Source: an uncultured bacterium
Lineage (GTDB): Bacteria > Bacteroidota > Bacteroidia > Chitinophagales > CAIODY01
NCBI GenBank assembly: GCA_903871715.1
Contig: CAIQHW010000481.1
Coordinates: forward strand, 1 to 21,190
Length of the DNA stretch: 21,190 nt
Direction: 5' to 3'
The translations under genes and the position numbers were made by a program. This document shows, in pieces, positions 14,906 to 21,190 of the stretch (its first letter is position 1; every line of letters starts with the position of its first letter). Under the pieces are notes generated by a model, which saw nothing but the letters and a program-made list of their open reading frames with translations, had not been told where the DNA came from and ran no database searches.

Positions 14906-14954
14906 CTTTTGAGGAATTAAATTTTCAAGAATACTTCAATAAAGTTTTAGCAAA

Positions 14955-14987
14955 GTTGTCTTTACAACATTACCAAATAGTTAACTA
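14955..14987. promoter_or_regulatory. Two small palindromes upstream of the response regulator
   Basis: GTTGT-CTTT-ACAAC (14955-14968) and TAGTTAACTA (14978-14987, a perfect 10-bp palindrome) lie 50-82 bp before the response-regulator start. The position suits an operator, perhaps for autoregulation. Palindromes this short also arise by chance in AT-rich DNA, and OmpR-type regulators usually prefer direct repeats. Confidence 0.25.
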
Positions 14988-15094
14988 CAGAATAAATAAA
15001 AAGAAAAAGAATGATTTACTAAGAAATAATTTACAGGTAATATTCATTTCACATAAAGAATTGAAATTTGTGCTCATAAAATCGAATTAAAATT

Positions 15095-15193
15095 ATGCAA
15101 CAAAAATTCATTTCTGTTATTGCCATGTTGGTTATTGCAGCCATTGCTGTATTAGCCATGTTTGCAGCAAAGATAACCAATAGCATAAAGTAA
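15095..15193 (+). CDS. Possible small single-span membrane protein, 32 residues
   Basis: An ATG at 15095 opens a frame of 32 codons ending in TAA at 15191. The product has a short basic N-terminus (MQQKF), one hydrophobic segment of about 20 residues (ISVIAMLVIAAIAVLAMFAA, residues 6-25) and a basic tail (KITNSIK), the usual layout of a small inner-membrane protein. The gap in which it lies (14906-15461) is otherwise empty of clear genes, and a hairpin follows 46 bp after the stop. The opposite strand also has a hydrophobic 62-codon frame, which weakens the case. Function unknown; I do not recognise a family. Confidence 0.4.
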   Translation: MQQKFISVIAMLVIAAIAVLAMFAAKITNSIK

Positions 15194-15239
15194 AAGGAGT
15201 TAATAAAAAACATGTGTTTAGCTAATATCGCTTTCACTA

Positions 15240-15259
15240 ACTCTTAATGATTTAAGAGT
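15240..15259. terminator. Hairpin, weak candidate terminator
   Basis: A perfect 8-bp stem, ACTCTTAA with TTAAGAGT, has a 4-nt loop (TGAT). It sits 46 bp after the stop of the 32-codon plus-strand frame. The stem is AT-rich and only interrupted T runs follow on the plus strand (ATTTCTTTA). It may be a weak terminator for the small frame, or a structure without that role. Confidence 0.35.
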
Positions 15260-15282
15260 CAGGATTTCTTTACTCAAAAATT

Positions 15283-15465
15283 TTAGATGTCATATTCAAT
15301 TTCACGATTCCCATTTAAAACTATTTGGCTATGAGGTTCTAATTCATTCCAAACATTGCAGGGCTCAAAATAATAATGAATGAATTCTATCCAGTTTAAT
15401 AATGAATTGTAAGTTGTTTGAATTTTGATACTTTTAATTAAAGCACCAACCGTTTTACTTATTAA
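15283..15465 (-). pseudogene. 60-codon open frame without a start codon, possible gene remnant
   Basis: On the minus strand a frame opens after TGA (15466-15468) and ends in TAA at 15283. It reads LISKTVGALIKS... and then a protein-like stretch with several aromatics and Cys/Trp (NWIEFIHYYFEPC, VWNELEPH) ending in REIEYDI. It contains no ATG, GTG or TTG. It starts at the last codons of the phosphoesterase gene but in another frame, and two TGA codons stand before it, so a simple extension of that gene is excluded. It could be the 3' end of a lost gene or chance. I recognise no family. Confidence 0.25.
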
Positions 15466-17894
15466 TCATCATCTTTTTTATTTTCCCATTTCACAAAAGC
15501 AGCTCTAACAGGCGATGGAAGTAGCTTTGATTCGCCCTTCAAACCATACCACAATACTTTATTCAATTCTAAATCTGGCACACGGTCTTCGCCTTTAAAA
15601 TCAAATAATTCAGAACGTTTTTGCCATTCGTTCATGGCAATATTTTTTTCGTGTAAATCAATTTCGCATGGCACCGATTGAAATGGCACATGAAAAACAC
15701 TATCAGTGAAACATCGCCACATTGGCTCTGCCGCTGCATCATATTGCGTCATCGGTGGCATTCCTAAAATTAATTCCATTGTTCTTAAAACTGAAGAAGT
15801 GGAATACATGGTATGGTCAACAAAATTTGTTTTCACTTTGCCACCAGCCACGTAAGCTGGCGAACGATGGGCATCTATGTGGTCAGGACCATTTTGTGCA
15901 TCATCTTCTAAAATGAAAACAACGCTTTCATTCCAAATGCTACTATGACTTAAATAATCAACAAACAAGCCCGTTGCTAAATCATTATCAGCCACATATG
16001 CAAAAGGTGTAGGTGCATTTTTTCGCAAACCTTCGGTGTGGTCGTTTGGAAATCGAAGCGAATTAAATTGCGGCACTTGATGAATGGCCAACAACGAATC
16101 AAAATCCTTTTTCCATTCTTGAAATCTTGTAGTGTCTGCCACTGCTGGATTCCAGCCTGTGTAATAGTTGCAAAGGTGATTTTTTAAAACATGTATATTG
16201 GGCTTGAAATTGTCGGCAAATTCGCCATAAGTGCGATAACTAACTTTTTGTCGGCTACAAAAATCCCAAATAAAACCACCTTTGTTGTTGGCAATTTCAC
16301 GATTGCCTTCGGCATCATAACTGCCGCCTCTGCCACCATAAGAGGTAGGCCAAGTCTTTTCTAAATAATCTGTAGCATAAGCACCCATGCTCCAATTGTG
16401 CCCATCAGCACTCACTTCGCCATCTACATAAAAATTGTCTAGCAACACAAATTGATGCGCTAAAGCATGTTGATTAGGCGTATAATGTTTGCCAAATAAA
16501 ACCAATGAAGTGTCGCCATTACCTTCTTTTACATCACCTAAAACTTGGTCGTAAGTTCTGTTTTCCTTGAGGATGTAGAACACATATTTTATCGGTGAAG
16601 AATTTCCAACTCTGTTCGGAATTGGGCTTCCATTGCCGCTTGCCAGCATTTCTTTTTGTTTGGTATAAGGTGAATTGGCATACACCATTTTTGAATATTC
16701 ACTCAATTCCTTTTCATTTGGCACAGAAAAAATACTCATCGTTCCTTTGAACAAACCGCCGATGTATTCAACTTCTTGCGGCTTTTCAATATCCGATTTT
16801 TGATAAGCAGCTTTTTGTTTTTTGTTAATTGGATTTGGTCCATGCGGATTTGCTTTGGATGAAAAACCTTTGCCATTACACACCCAAATTTTATCATCAA
16901 TCACTTTCACATTGGTCGGATACCAACCAGTTGGAATGAAGCCTTTGCCTTTGCAGCTGCCCTTTTCACTCACATCAAACACCGCCAAACAATTATTATC
17001 AGCATTGGCAACAAACAAAGTTTTTTCATCGCTGCTCAACGCCAAACCATTAGTGGTTGAGCCACTTGGCGCATCAGGAAATAAAGCAGCATTCAAAGTT
17101 TCTATCACTAAATTTGTTTTTAAATCAATCACCGATACTGAATTATCATTAGCGTTACTTACAAACAAATACTTACCATTTTTGGTCATCAACAATTCGT
17201 TCGGATTATCGCCCACTTTTATTTCTGAAACAATTCTTTGTTCCGAAATATCATACACCAACACTTTATCGCAACCCCAACACGAGATGTACAACTGCTT
17301 TTTATTTTTTGATAACAAACAACTGTACGCCGCATCGGGCAAGGGAATTTGCTGCACTATCTTTTTTGTTTTTAAATGAATAACGTACAACGAATTGCTT
17401 TCTTTAGTAACCACAAACAGTAAGTTTTTCGATTCATCTAAATCAATTCCTGCTGGTGAAATTTTTTCTTTCATGGCTTTGCCCAAATAAAATGAATCAA
17501 CCAATTGCAAATGATTTTGAATGATGCTGTATTTCAAAATGCGATTATCATTGCCACCAGATGCAAACAAAAACTTATCATCAGCCGAAATTTTTAACCC
17601 ATAAAATGATTTTGGAATGACTAAATTGTCCAACACTTTTTCATTAGCAACATCAATCAATTGCAAGCTTTGCACACTCTGCCCATTGTTGGTTACTGCA
17701 ATCATTCTCTTTGAATTGCTTACTACCATATTCAATGGCAAATCGCCTAATGGCAAACTATTACCTATGGCTGTAATCGCCCATCCATTGGGCAATGCAA
17801 CAGTTTTTGAAATATTTTTTTCTGGTTTTGTTTGTGCAAAAACTGTGGTTGAAAAAATAAAATAAAGAACCAAAATTGAAAAGTGTTGACGCAT
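15462..17894 (-). CDS. Exported YncE-type beta-propeller fused to an alkaline-phosphatase-superfamily phosphoesterase
   Basis: The protein has 810 residues with a signal peptide 1-21 (MRQHFSILVLYFIFSTTVFAQ split after FAQ), so it acts in the periplasm or beyond. Residues about 45-345 form a YncE/lactonase-like propeller, seen as repeated SxDxKxLFVSNxxDNxxxVID strands. Residues about 430-810 are a phosphoesterase of the acid phosphatase/phospholipase C type (PF04185-like): KENRTYDQVLGD at about 442, DGEVSADGHNWS at about 491, and LEDDAQNGPDHIDAHRSP at about 661, which together hold the Asp/Glu/His metal ligands. This fusion is a known architecture in Bacteroidota; the natural phosphoester is not established to my knowledge. 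There is no sorting domain (end KKDDD). It is transcribed away from the Tat-exported phosphoesterase at 18123, with which it shares a 228-bp control region, and its start lies just after a good -7 element. Confidence 0.93.
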   Translation of the reverse strand: MRQHFSILVLYFIFSTTVFAQTKPEKNISKTVALPNGWAITAIGNSLPLGDLPLNMVVSNSKRMIAVTNNGQSVQSLQLIDVANEKVLDNLVIPKSFYGLKISADDKFLFASGGNDNRILKYSIIQNHLQLVDSFYLGKAMKEKISPAGIDLDESKNLLFVVTKESNSLYVIHLKTKKIVQQIPLPDAAYSCLLSKNKKQLYISCWGCDKVLVYDISEQRIVSEIKVGDNPNELLMTKNGKYLFVSNANDNSVSVIDLKTNLVIETLNAALFPDAPSGSTTNGLALSSDEKTLFVANADNNCLAVFDVSEKGSCKGKGFIPTGWYPTNVKVIDDKIWVCNGKGFSSKANPHGPNPINKKQKAAYQKSDIEKPQEVEYIGGLFKGTMSIFSVPNEKELSEYSKMVYANSPYTKQKEMLASGNGSPIPNRVGNSSPIKYVFYILKENRTYDQVLGDVKEGNGDTSLVLFGKHYTPNQHALAHQFVLLDNFYVDGEVSADGHNWSMGAYATDYLEKTWPTSYGGRGGSYDAEGNREIANNKGGFIWDFCSRQKVSYRTYGEFADNFKPNIHVLKNHLCNYYTGWNPAVADTTRFQEWKKDFDSLLAIHQVPQFNSLRFPNDHTEGLRKNAPTPFAYVADNDLATGLFVDYLSHSSIWNESVVFILEDDAQNGPDHIDAHRSPAYVAGGKVKTNFVDHTMYSTSSVLRTMELILGMPPMTQYDAAAEPMWRCFTDSVFHVPFQSVPCEIDLHEKNIAMNEWQKRSELFDFKGEDRVPDLELNKVLWYGLKGESKLLPSPVRAAFVKWENKKDDD

Positions 17895-17919
17895 AAAATT
17901 GAAATGAAATAATGAAACA

Positions 17920-17927
17920 CAAAGTTA
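17920..17927 (-). promoter_or_regulatory. -7 element of the YncE/phosphoesterase gene
   Basis: The minus strand reads TAACTTTG here, a perfect TAnnTTTG. Transcription would start near 17912, giving a leader of about 18 nt before the ATG at 17894. The -33 element is weak: only a TTTA about 23 bp upstream. Confidence 0.5.
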
Positions 17928-17960
17928 GAAAGGCGATGTTAAGGGAATGATAAATAGCAG

Positions 17961-17994
17961 TTCACAATTTGTTCAAACACATTTCATTTGTGAA
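17961..17994. promoter_or_regulatory. Inverted repeat in the divergent phosphoesterase control region
   Basis: TTCACAA (17961-17967) and TTGTGAA (17988-17994) are perfect inverted 7-bp arms separated by 20 bp. The repeat lies upstream of the -7 element of the minus gene and about 130 bp before the plus gene at 18123, a position from which a regulator could act on both. The arm spacing of 27 bp between starts is not that of a CRP site. Confidence 0.3.
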
Positions 17995-18122
17995 TAACAA
18001 ATCGAGAACATTGTGTTCATCTTTGCTCTCGTTCTTTGCGGCGAAATTTAGAAAAAGAAGAATTATAAAAGTCAACTACTCCACCCGACTAAATTGATTT
18101 TGTAATTCTTTAAATATTCCAA

Positions 18123-19079
18123 ATGAAATCATCACGCCGAGGCTTTTTAAAACAATCTGCTTTTATTGGAGCTGGAAGTTTACTACTTCAAAATTTATTT
18201 GCTGAAAAAGCAATTGCTGCCACCGCACCACTTTTAGCACCTCAACGAAAAAGAATTTTACGTGTTGCTCATTTAACCGATATTCATGTAAAACCCGAAT
18301 TAATTTCTGAAACTGGCTTCAGCAAAGCATTACATGCGGTGAATGATTTAAAAGATAAACCTGATTTTATTATCAACGGTGGTGATGCTATTATGAATTC
18401 GGTGTTGGCAACAAAAGAGCTGGTAAAAAAACAATGGCATTCATTTCACACCATTTTGAACAATGAAAACAGTTTGCCCATTTATCATTGTATTGGCAAT
18501 CATGATGTGTTTGGCTGGCTTACACCATCCATTACTAACGATAAAGGAAAGAATTGGGCAAAAGATGAACTGGGTTTAAATCAATCTTATTACTCCCTCA
18601 ACAAAGGCAACTGGAAAATTATTGTGTTAGATAGCATCCATCCTCGAAATACCATTCCAGGCTATGTTGCGAAGTTGGATGAAGCACAAATGGATTGGTT
18701 GAAAAATGAATTGAGTACCTCCACCAATCAATATGTTTGTGTGGTATCGCACATTCCTATTTTAAGTATTTGCTCATTTTTTGATGGCAGCACGGCGCAT
18801 CATAACAAGATGAATGTGAGCGATAATTGTATGCACAGCGATGCAACTTTTTTGAAAAATCTTTTCTATCAATATCCAAATGTGAAAACTTGTTTAAGTG
18901 GACACATCCATTTGGTAGACCAATTAGAATACCTCGGTATCAATTATTATTGCAATGGTGCTGTTTGCGGAAGCTGGTGGGAAGGCAACTATAAAGAGTT
19001 TGCGCCTGCTTTTGCTGTGATGAATTTATACAGCGATGGCACTTCTGAACGTGAGTTGCATTATTACAATTGGCAATAA
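18123..19079 (+). CDS. Tat-exported calcineurin-like metallophosphoesterase
   Basis: The protein has 318 residues. The N-terminus MKSSRRGFLKQSAFIGAGSL carries a twin-arginine motif (SRRGFLK, residues 4-10), a hydrophobic segment and AIAA near residue 33, so it is exported folded. All five calcineurin motifs are present: D53-x-H55 (HLTDIH), G87-D88 (NGGD), G125-NHD128, H210 (VSHIPI) and G260-H-x-H263 (SGHIH). They bind a dinuclear metal centre that hydrolyses phosphomono- or diesters. The substrate is unknown; relatives include PhoD/CpdA-like and 3',5'-cyclic phosphodiesterase-like proteins. It is divergent from the other exported phosphoesterase at 15462-17894, which suggests a shared role in phosphate or phosphoester scavenging (inference). 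The Cys count (C123, C206, C217, C236, C257) is high for a periplasmic enzyme. Confidence 0.93.
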   Translation: MKSSRRGFLKQSAFIGAGSLLLQNLFAEKAIAATAPLLAPQRKRILRVAHLTDIHVKPELISETGFSKALHAVNDLKDKPDFIINGGDAIMNSVLATKELVKKQWHSFHTILNNENSLPIYHCIGNHDVFGWLTPSITNDKGKNWAKDELGLNQSYYSLNKGNWKIIVLDSIHPRNTIPGYVAKLDEAQMDWLKNELSTSTNQYVCVVSHIPILSICSFFDGSTAHHNKMNVSDNCMHSDATFLKNLFYQYPNVKTCLSGHIHLVDQLEYLGINYYCNGAVCGSWWEGNYKEFAPAFAVMNLYSDGTSERELHYYNWQ

Positions 19080-19104
19080 AAACTACCTCCTCATTTTTTA
19101 ACCC

Positions 19105-20133
19105 CTAAACAAACAAGGCTAATTCGGGCATTTCTTCTTTCTGATTGTAAGGAAAAGTATCAAACAAATATTCTAATGTAGTTTCAATATTGTTTGCCTT
19201 CACGGCAGCTTTTGGCGGATTTGCTAAATACCATGTTTCGATATTTTTTGCAAAATTTTCATCAGCATCTTCTAACACACAAATGCCCATTTGCTGCAAC
19301 GCCGCTGCATTACATTGTTGTTCGTAATGATTGCGAATAGGAATACTCATCAATCGTTTGCCTAAAAATAATGCTTCGGAAGGTGTTTCAAAGCCTCCAC
19401 CAGTAATCAATCCATGGCAAGTAAGCAAACTTTTATTAAACATATTTTGATTCACTGGATAATAAGTAATGTTGTTTTCCGAATAAGGTTTTTCAACACC
19501 ATTTAAAAACCAATGAAACGGAATATCCTTTAGTTTTCTAAAAGTTTCGTGTAAGCAATGTTGTTGAAATGAAGGCAGGTAAACAGTTACATGGTTTAAA
19601 TCCAACACTTCTTGATTCATCAATTCTTGTTTTACCACTGGAGGGAAAATAAAATTATCGTAAGGTTGAAAATGCAAACCTATGTGTTGTGTGGCTTTAG
19701 CATAATGCTTTAAAATCATTTCGCCCAAATAATTTTTCTTAGTTGGTCGAGGTGTTAAATCAGATTGAAAACTTGCTTGATGCCCTAATTGCACCGAAGG
19801 CACTTTTTGCATTTTGCAACCGATAGAAGTAATAAAATCAAAATCATTTATCACCACATCATATTGCTTCAAAGGCAATGCTGATGCATCTTTATAAAGA
19901 TTGGCAGGTTTTGTATTTTTCACAATATCCCAATAGTTTAATCCACCGCATTTGCTGTAATGCAAGCTCCATCCATCGCTGCGGTATTTTACTGGAAATG
20001 GATAATCTAAATTTGAATTGCTACCACTAATAAAAAAATCAACTTCTCCATATTTTTTCAAATAAGGATACAATTGTGTAGCACGGCTCAAATGCCCGTT
20101 GCCTGTGGCTTGCACGGCATAAAATATTTTCAT
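19105..20133 (-). CDS. Glycosyltransferase, MurG/MJ1255-like GT-B fold
   Basis: The protein has 342 residues and no signal peptide or membrane span, so it is cytosolic or peripheral. The N-terminus MKIFYAVQATGNGHLSRATQL has the Gly-rich loop and the NGHLSR motif of the acceptor-side Rossmann domain. The donor-binding half carries GLITGGGFETPSEALFLGKR and then IPIRNHYEQQCNA, the nucleotide-sugar site of MurG/UGT-like enzymes. The closest class I can name is the Glyco_trans_1_3/MJ1255-type family. Donor and acceptor are unknown. The gene lies 26 bp after the LpxH-like phosphoesterase on the same strand, so they are almost certainly co-transcribed, which points to a lipid-linked or envelope glycan substrate. 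It meets the plus-strand phosphoesterase gene tail to tail, only 25 bp away, and I see no terminator hairpin between them. Confidence 0.88.
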   Translation of the reverse strand: MKIFYAVQATGNGHLSRATQLYPYLKKYGEVDFFISGSNSNLDYPFPVKYRSDGWSLHYSKCGGLNYWDIVKNTKPANLYKDASALPLKQYDVVINDFDFITSIGCKMQKVPSVQLGHQASFQSDLTPRPTKKNYLGEMILKHYAKATQHIGLHFQPYDNFIFPPVVKQELMNQEVLDLNHVTVYLPSFQQHCLHETFRKLKDIPFHWFLNGVEKPYSENNITYYPVNQNMFNKSLLTCHGLITGGGFETPSEALFLGKRLMSIPIRNHYEQQCNAAALQQMGICVLEDADENFAKNIETWYLANPPKAAVKANNIETTLEYLFDTFPYNQKEEMPELALFV

Positions 20134-20159
20134 CGAGTTTGTTTTTTTAAATTAATTTT

Positions 20160-20981
20160 TTACGATGCTAAAATTTTTGTTAAAAAATCAGCTTCATTAT
20201 CTTCTTCCTTTTCGGTAATAGAATCATCCATTTTATTAACATCGTATTGATACACTTTCCATTCGCCTTCATTAAACTCAAGCGAAGTAAGATTTTCGAC
20301 CCAATCACCGCTATTCAAATATTGCACACTTCCTTCGTTGGTTGTAATAATTCTGTTTTGCGGTTTATGAATATGACCACAAATCACAAAGTCATATTTC
20401 TTTTCGATGGCTAATTCAGCAGCAGTGGTTTCAAAGTTATTAATCCATGACACCGCTTTTTTTACACTGTCTTTCACTCTTTTCGAAAAACTCACTTTTT
20501 CTCTTCCCATCTTTTCCATCATCCAATTTATCATCCTGTTGATTAATATCAACCAATCATACCCTTTGCCACCTAGCTTTGCCAGCAGCTTTGCCGAACC
20601 TTTTGTGGTGTTATCAAACACATCACCATGAAAAATCCAAGCCTTTTTTTTGTCTATTTCTAAAAAATACTTGTCGACAATTTGCAGATTGCCCATTTGC
20701 AAATCGGTGTACTTGCGCAGCATGTCATCATGATTTCCAGTAATGTAAACCACCTTTGTTCCTTTGCTTGCCATTTTCATTATCCGACGAAGCACATCCA
20801 TATGTGAAGTAGGAAAATAACTTTTGCGAAAATTCCAAATGTCAATAATATCTCCGTTAAGAATAAGTGTGTGAGGGCGAATTGATTTCAAATAGTGAAG
20901 CAATTCTTTGGCATGGCAGCCATAAGTTCCTAAATGTACATCGCTTATTACAACTACTTCCAGTTCTCTTTTAAAATTCAT
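20160..20981 (-). CDS. LpxH-like metallophosphoesterase (UDP-2,3-diacylglucosamine diphosphatase family)
   Basis: The protein has 273 residues, somewhat longer than typical LpxH (about 240). Motifs: D14-x-H16 (ISDVHLG), G43-D44 (NGDIIDIW), G82-NHDD86, H118-GD (FHGDVFD) and G202-H-x-H205 (CGHIH). Between residues 128 and 183 is a helical insertion rich in Lys and hydrophobic residues (INRMINWMMEKMG...), in the position of the LpxH lid that binds the acyl chains at the membrane. The C-terminal extra is acidic (MDDSITEKEEDNEAD). LpxH removes UMP from UDP-2,3-diacylglucosamine in lipid A synthesis. Whether this is the true LpxH or a paralogue cannot be decided here: Bacteroidota often carry relatives, and the pairing with a GT-B glycosyltransferase leaves a different glycolipid substrate possible. 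I therefore give no gene symbol. It is the first gene of a two-gene unit. Confidence 0.88.
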   Translation of the reverse strand: MNFKRELEVVVISDVHLGTYGCHAKELLHYLKSIRPHTLILNGDIIDIWNFRKSYFPTSHMDVLRRIMKMASKGTKVVYITGNHDDMLRKYTDLQMGNLQIVDKYFLEIDKKKAWIFHGDVFDNTTKGSAKLLAKLGGKGYDWLILINRMINWMMEKMGREKVSFSKRVKDSVKKAVSWINNFETTAAELAIEKKYDFVICGHIHKPQNRIITTNEGSVQYLNSGDWVENLTSLEFNEGEWKVYQYDVNKMDDSITEKEEDNEADFLTKILAS

Positions 20982-20992
20982 TTTAGTTTTTG

Positions 20993-21000
20993 CAAAGTTG
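20993..21000 (-). promoter_or_regulatory. Possible -7 element for the LpxH-like/glycosyltransferase unit
   Basis: The minus strand reads CAACTTTG, one mismatch to TAnnTTTG, 11 bp before the ATG. If used, the leader would be only about 5 nt. No clear -33 element is seen at the expected distance, so this is weak. Confidence 0.25.
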
Positions 21001-21147
21001 GAAATGTATTGTTACTAAAATGTAATTAGAGCATTAAGAATAAATTAAAAATGGCTTGTTTTATAATCACTGCAAAGAGTTTTTAAATCTTAGCATGGCA
21101 ATGATATTTTGTTTGTAGCAAAAAAATTTTCTTTCCCTCATTTCCAC

Positions 21148-21155
21148 TACTTTTG
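21148..21155 (+). promoter_or_regulatory. -7 element of the gene starting at 21178
   Basis: TACTTTTG is a perfect TAnnTTTG. A transcript would start near 21162, about 16 nt before the ATG. The -33 region is a T run (21127-21130) 17 bp upstream rather than a clear TTTG. A better TTTG at 21112-21115 is too far away. Confidence 0.45.
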
Positions 21156-21177
21156 TTTTTCTTACTTAAAAATTTTT

Positions 21178-21190
21178 ATGGCAAAAGTGG
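21178..21190 (+). CDS. Start of a gene cut off by the window end
   Basis: Only ATG GCA AAA GTG G is visible (M-A-K-V). The ATG lies 22 bp after a perfect -7 element, and the region before it (20982-21177) contains no other gene, so this is probably the start of a plus-strand gene divergent from the LpxH-like gene. Nothing can be said of its product. Confidence 0.45.

Noticed and set aside
15049..15237. A 62-codon minus-strand frame opposite the 32-codon membrane peptide
   Set aside because: It starts with GTG, and its hydrophobicity is largely the mirror of the plus-strand codons. The plus-strand frame has the better start and charge layout, though neither is certain.
15440..15500. Programmed frameshift at the A run near the end of the phosphoesterase gene, joining it to the start-less frame
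   Set aside because: The frame in question has two TGA codons opposite the GAT GAT GAT codons right after the A run, so a shift there would stop at once.
16822..17379. A 185-codon plus-strand frame
   Set aside because: It lies wholly inside the propeller-coding part of the phosphoesterase gene on the other strand and shows no domain or signal.
17961..17994. CRP-type binding site
   Set aside because: The arms are in the reverse order (TCACA first, TGTGA second) and 20 bp apart, unlike TGTGA-N6-TCACA. It is kept only as an unassigned inverted repeat.
21112..21155. Complete promoter with TTTG at 21112 for the gene at 21178
   Set aside because: The distance to the -7 element is 32 bp, far above the 17-23 bp expected, so only the -7 element is reported.

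Overview
The window looks like a chromosomal stretch from an AT-rich member of the Bacteroidota, probably Chitinophagales or Sphingobacteriales-like, though the lineage within the phylum is a guess. The evidence is a complete protein ending in a type IX secretion system (T9SS) type A sorting domain, very large signal-peptide surface proteins made of FN3, Ig-like and beta-helix modules, start sites without Shine-Dalgarno sequences, and several TAnnTTTG -7 promoter elements typical of the phylum.

Positions 1-10709 (minus strand) are one uninterrupted reading frame of at least 3569 codons that leaves the window on the left. It encodes a secreted giant: signal peptide, N-terminal lectin-like region, autotransporter-type beta-helix with three PATR-like motifs, FN3-type modules, six copies of a module of roughly 150 residues resembling the BNR_assoc_N type, a propeller-like segment and Ig-like modules. 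A second surface protein (11273-14104, plus strand) diverges from it and is complete, with seven Cys-framed FN3 modules and a C-terminal sorting domain.

The 563 bp between these two genes hold the most unusual item in the window. It is an array of degenerate repeats in strict 21-bp phase (10863-11156, 14 units, no indels). Read on the minus strand it gives a heptad pattern (V-K-x-x-E-P-S) broken by two stop codons. Two more 21-bp-spaced direct repeats lie inside the sorting-domain end of the neighbouring gene and encode other heptads.

From 14216 to the right end the content is mostly housekeeping and envelope: an orphan OmpR-type response regulator, a possible 32-residue membrane peptide, a YncE-propeller/phosphoesterase fusion, a divergent Tat-exported metallophosphoesterase, and a two-gene unit of a MurG/MJ1255-like glycosyltransferase and an LpxH-like metallophosphoesterase. 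A further gene begins at 21178. Three of these genes encode separate phosphoesterases of different localisation or superfamily. The LpxH-like/glycosyltransferase pair suggests glycolipid or lipid A work at the inner membrane. I see no tRNA, rRNA, CRISPR array, insertion sequence or phage gene.
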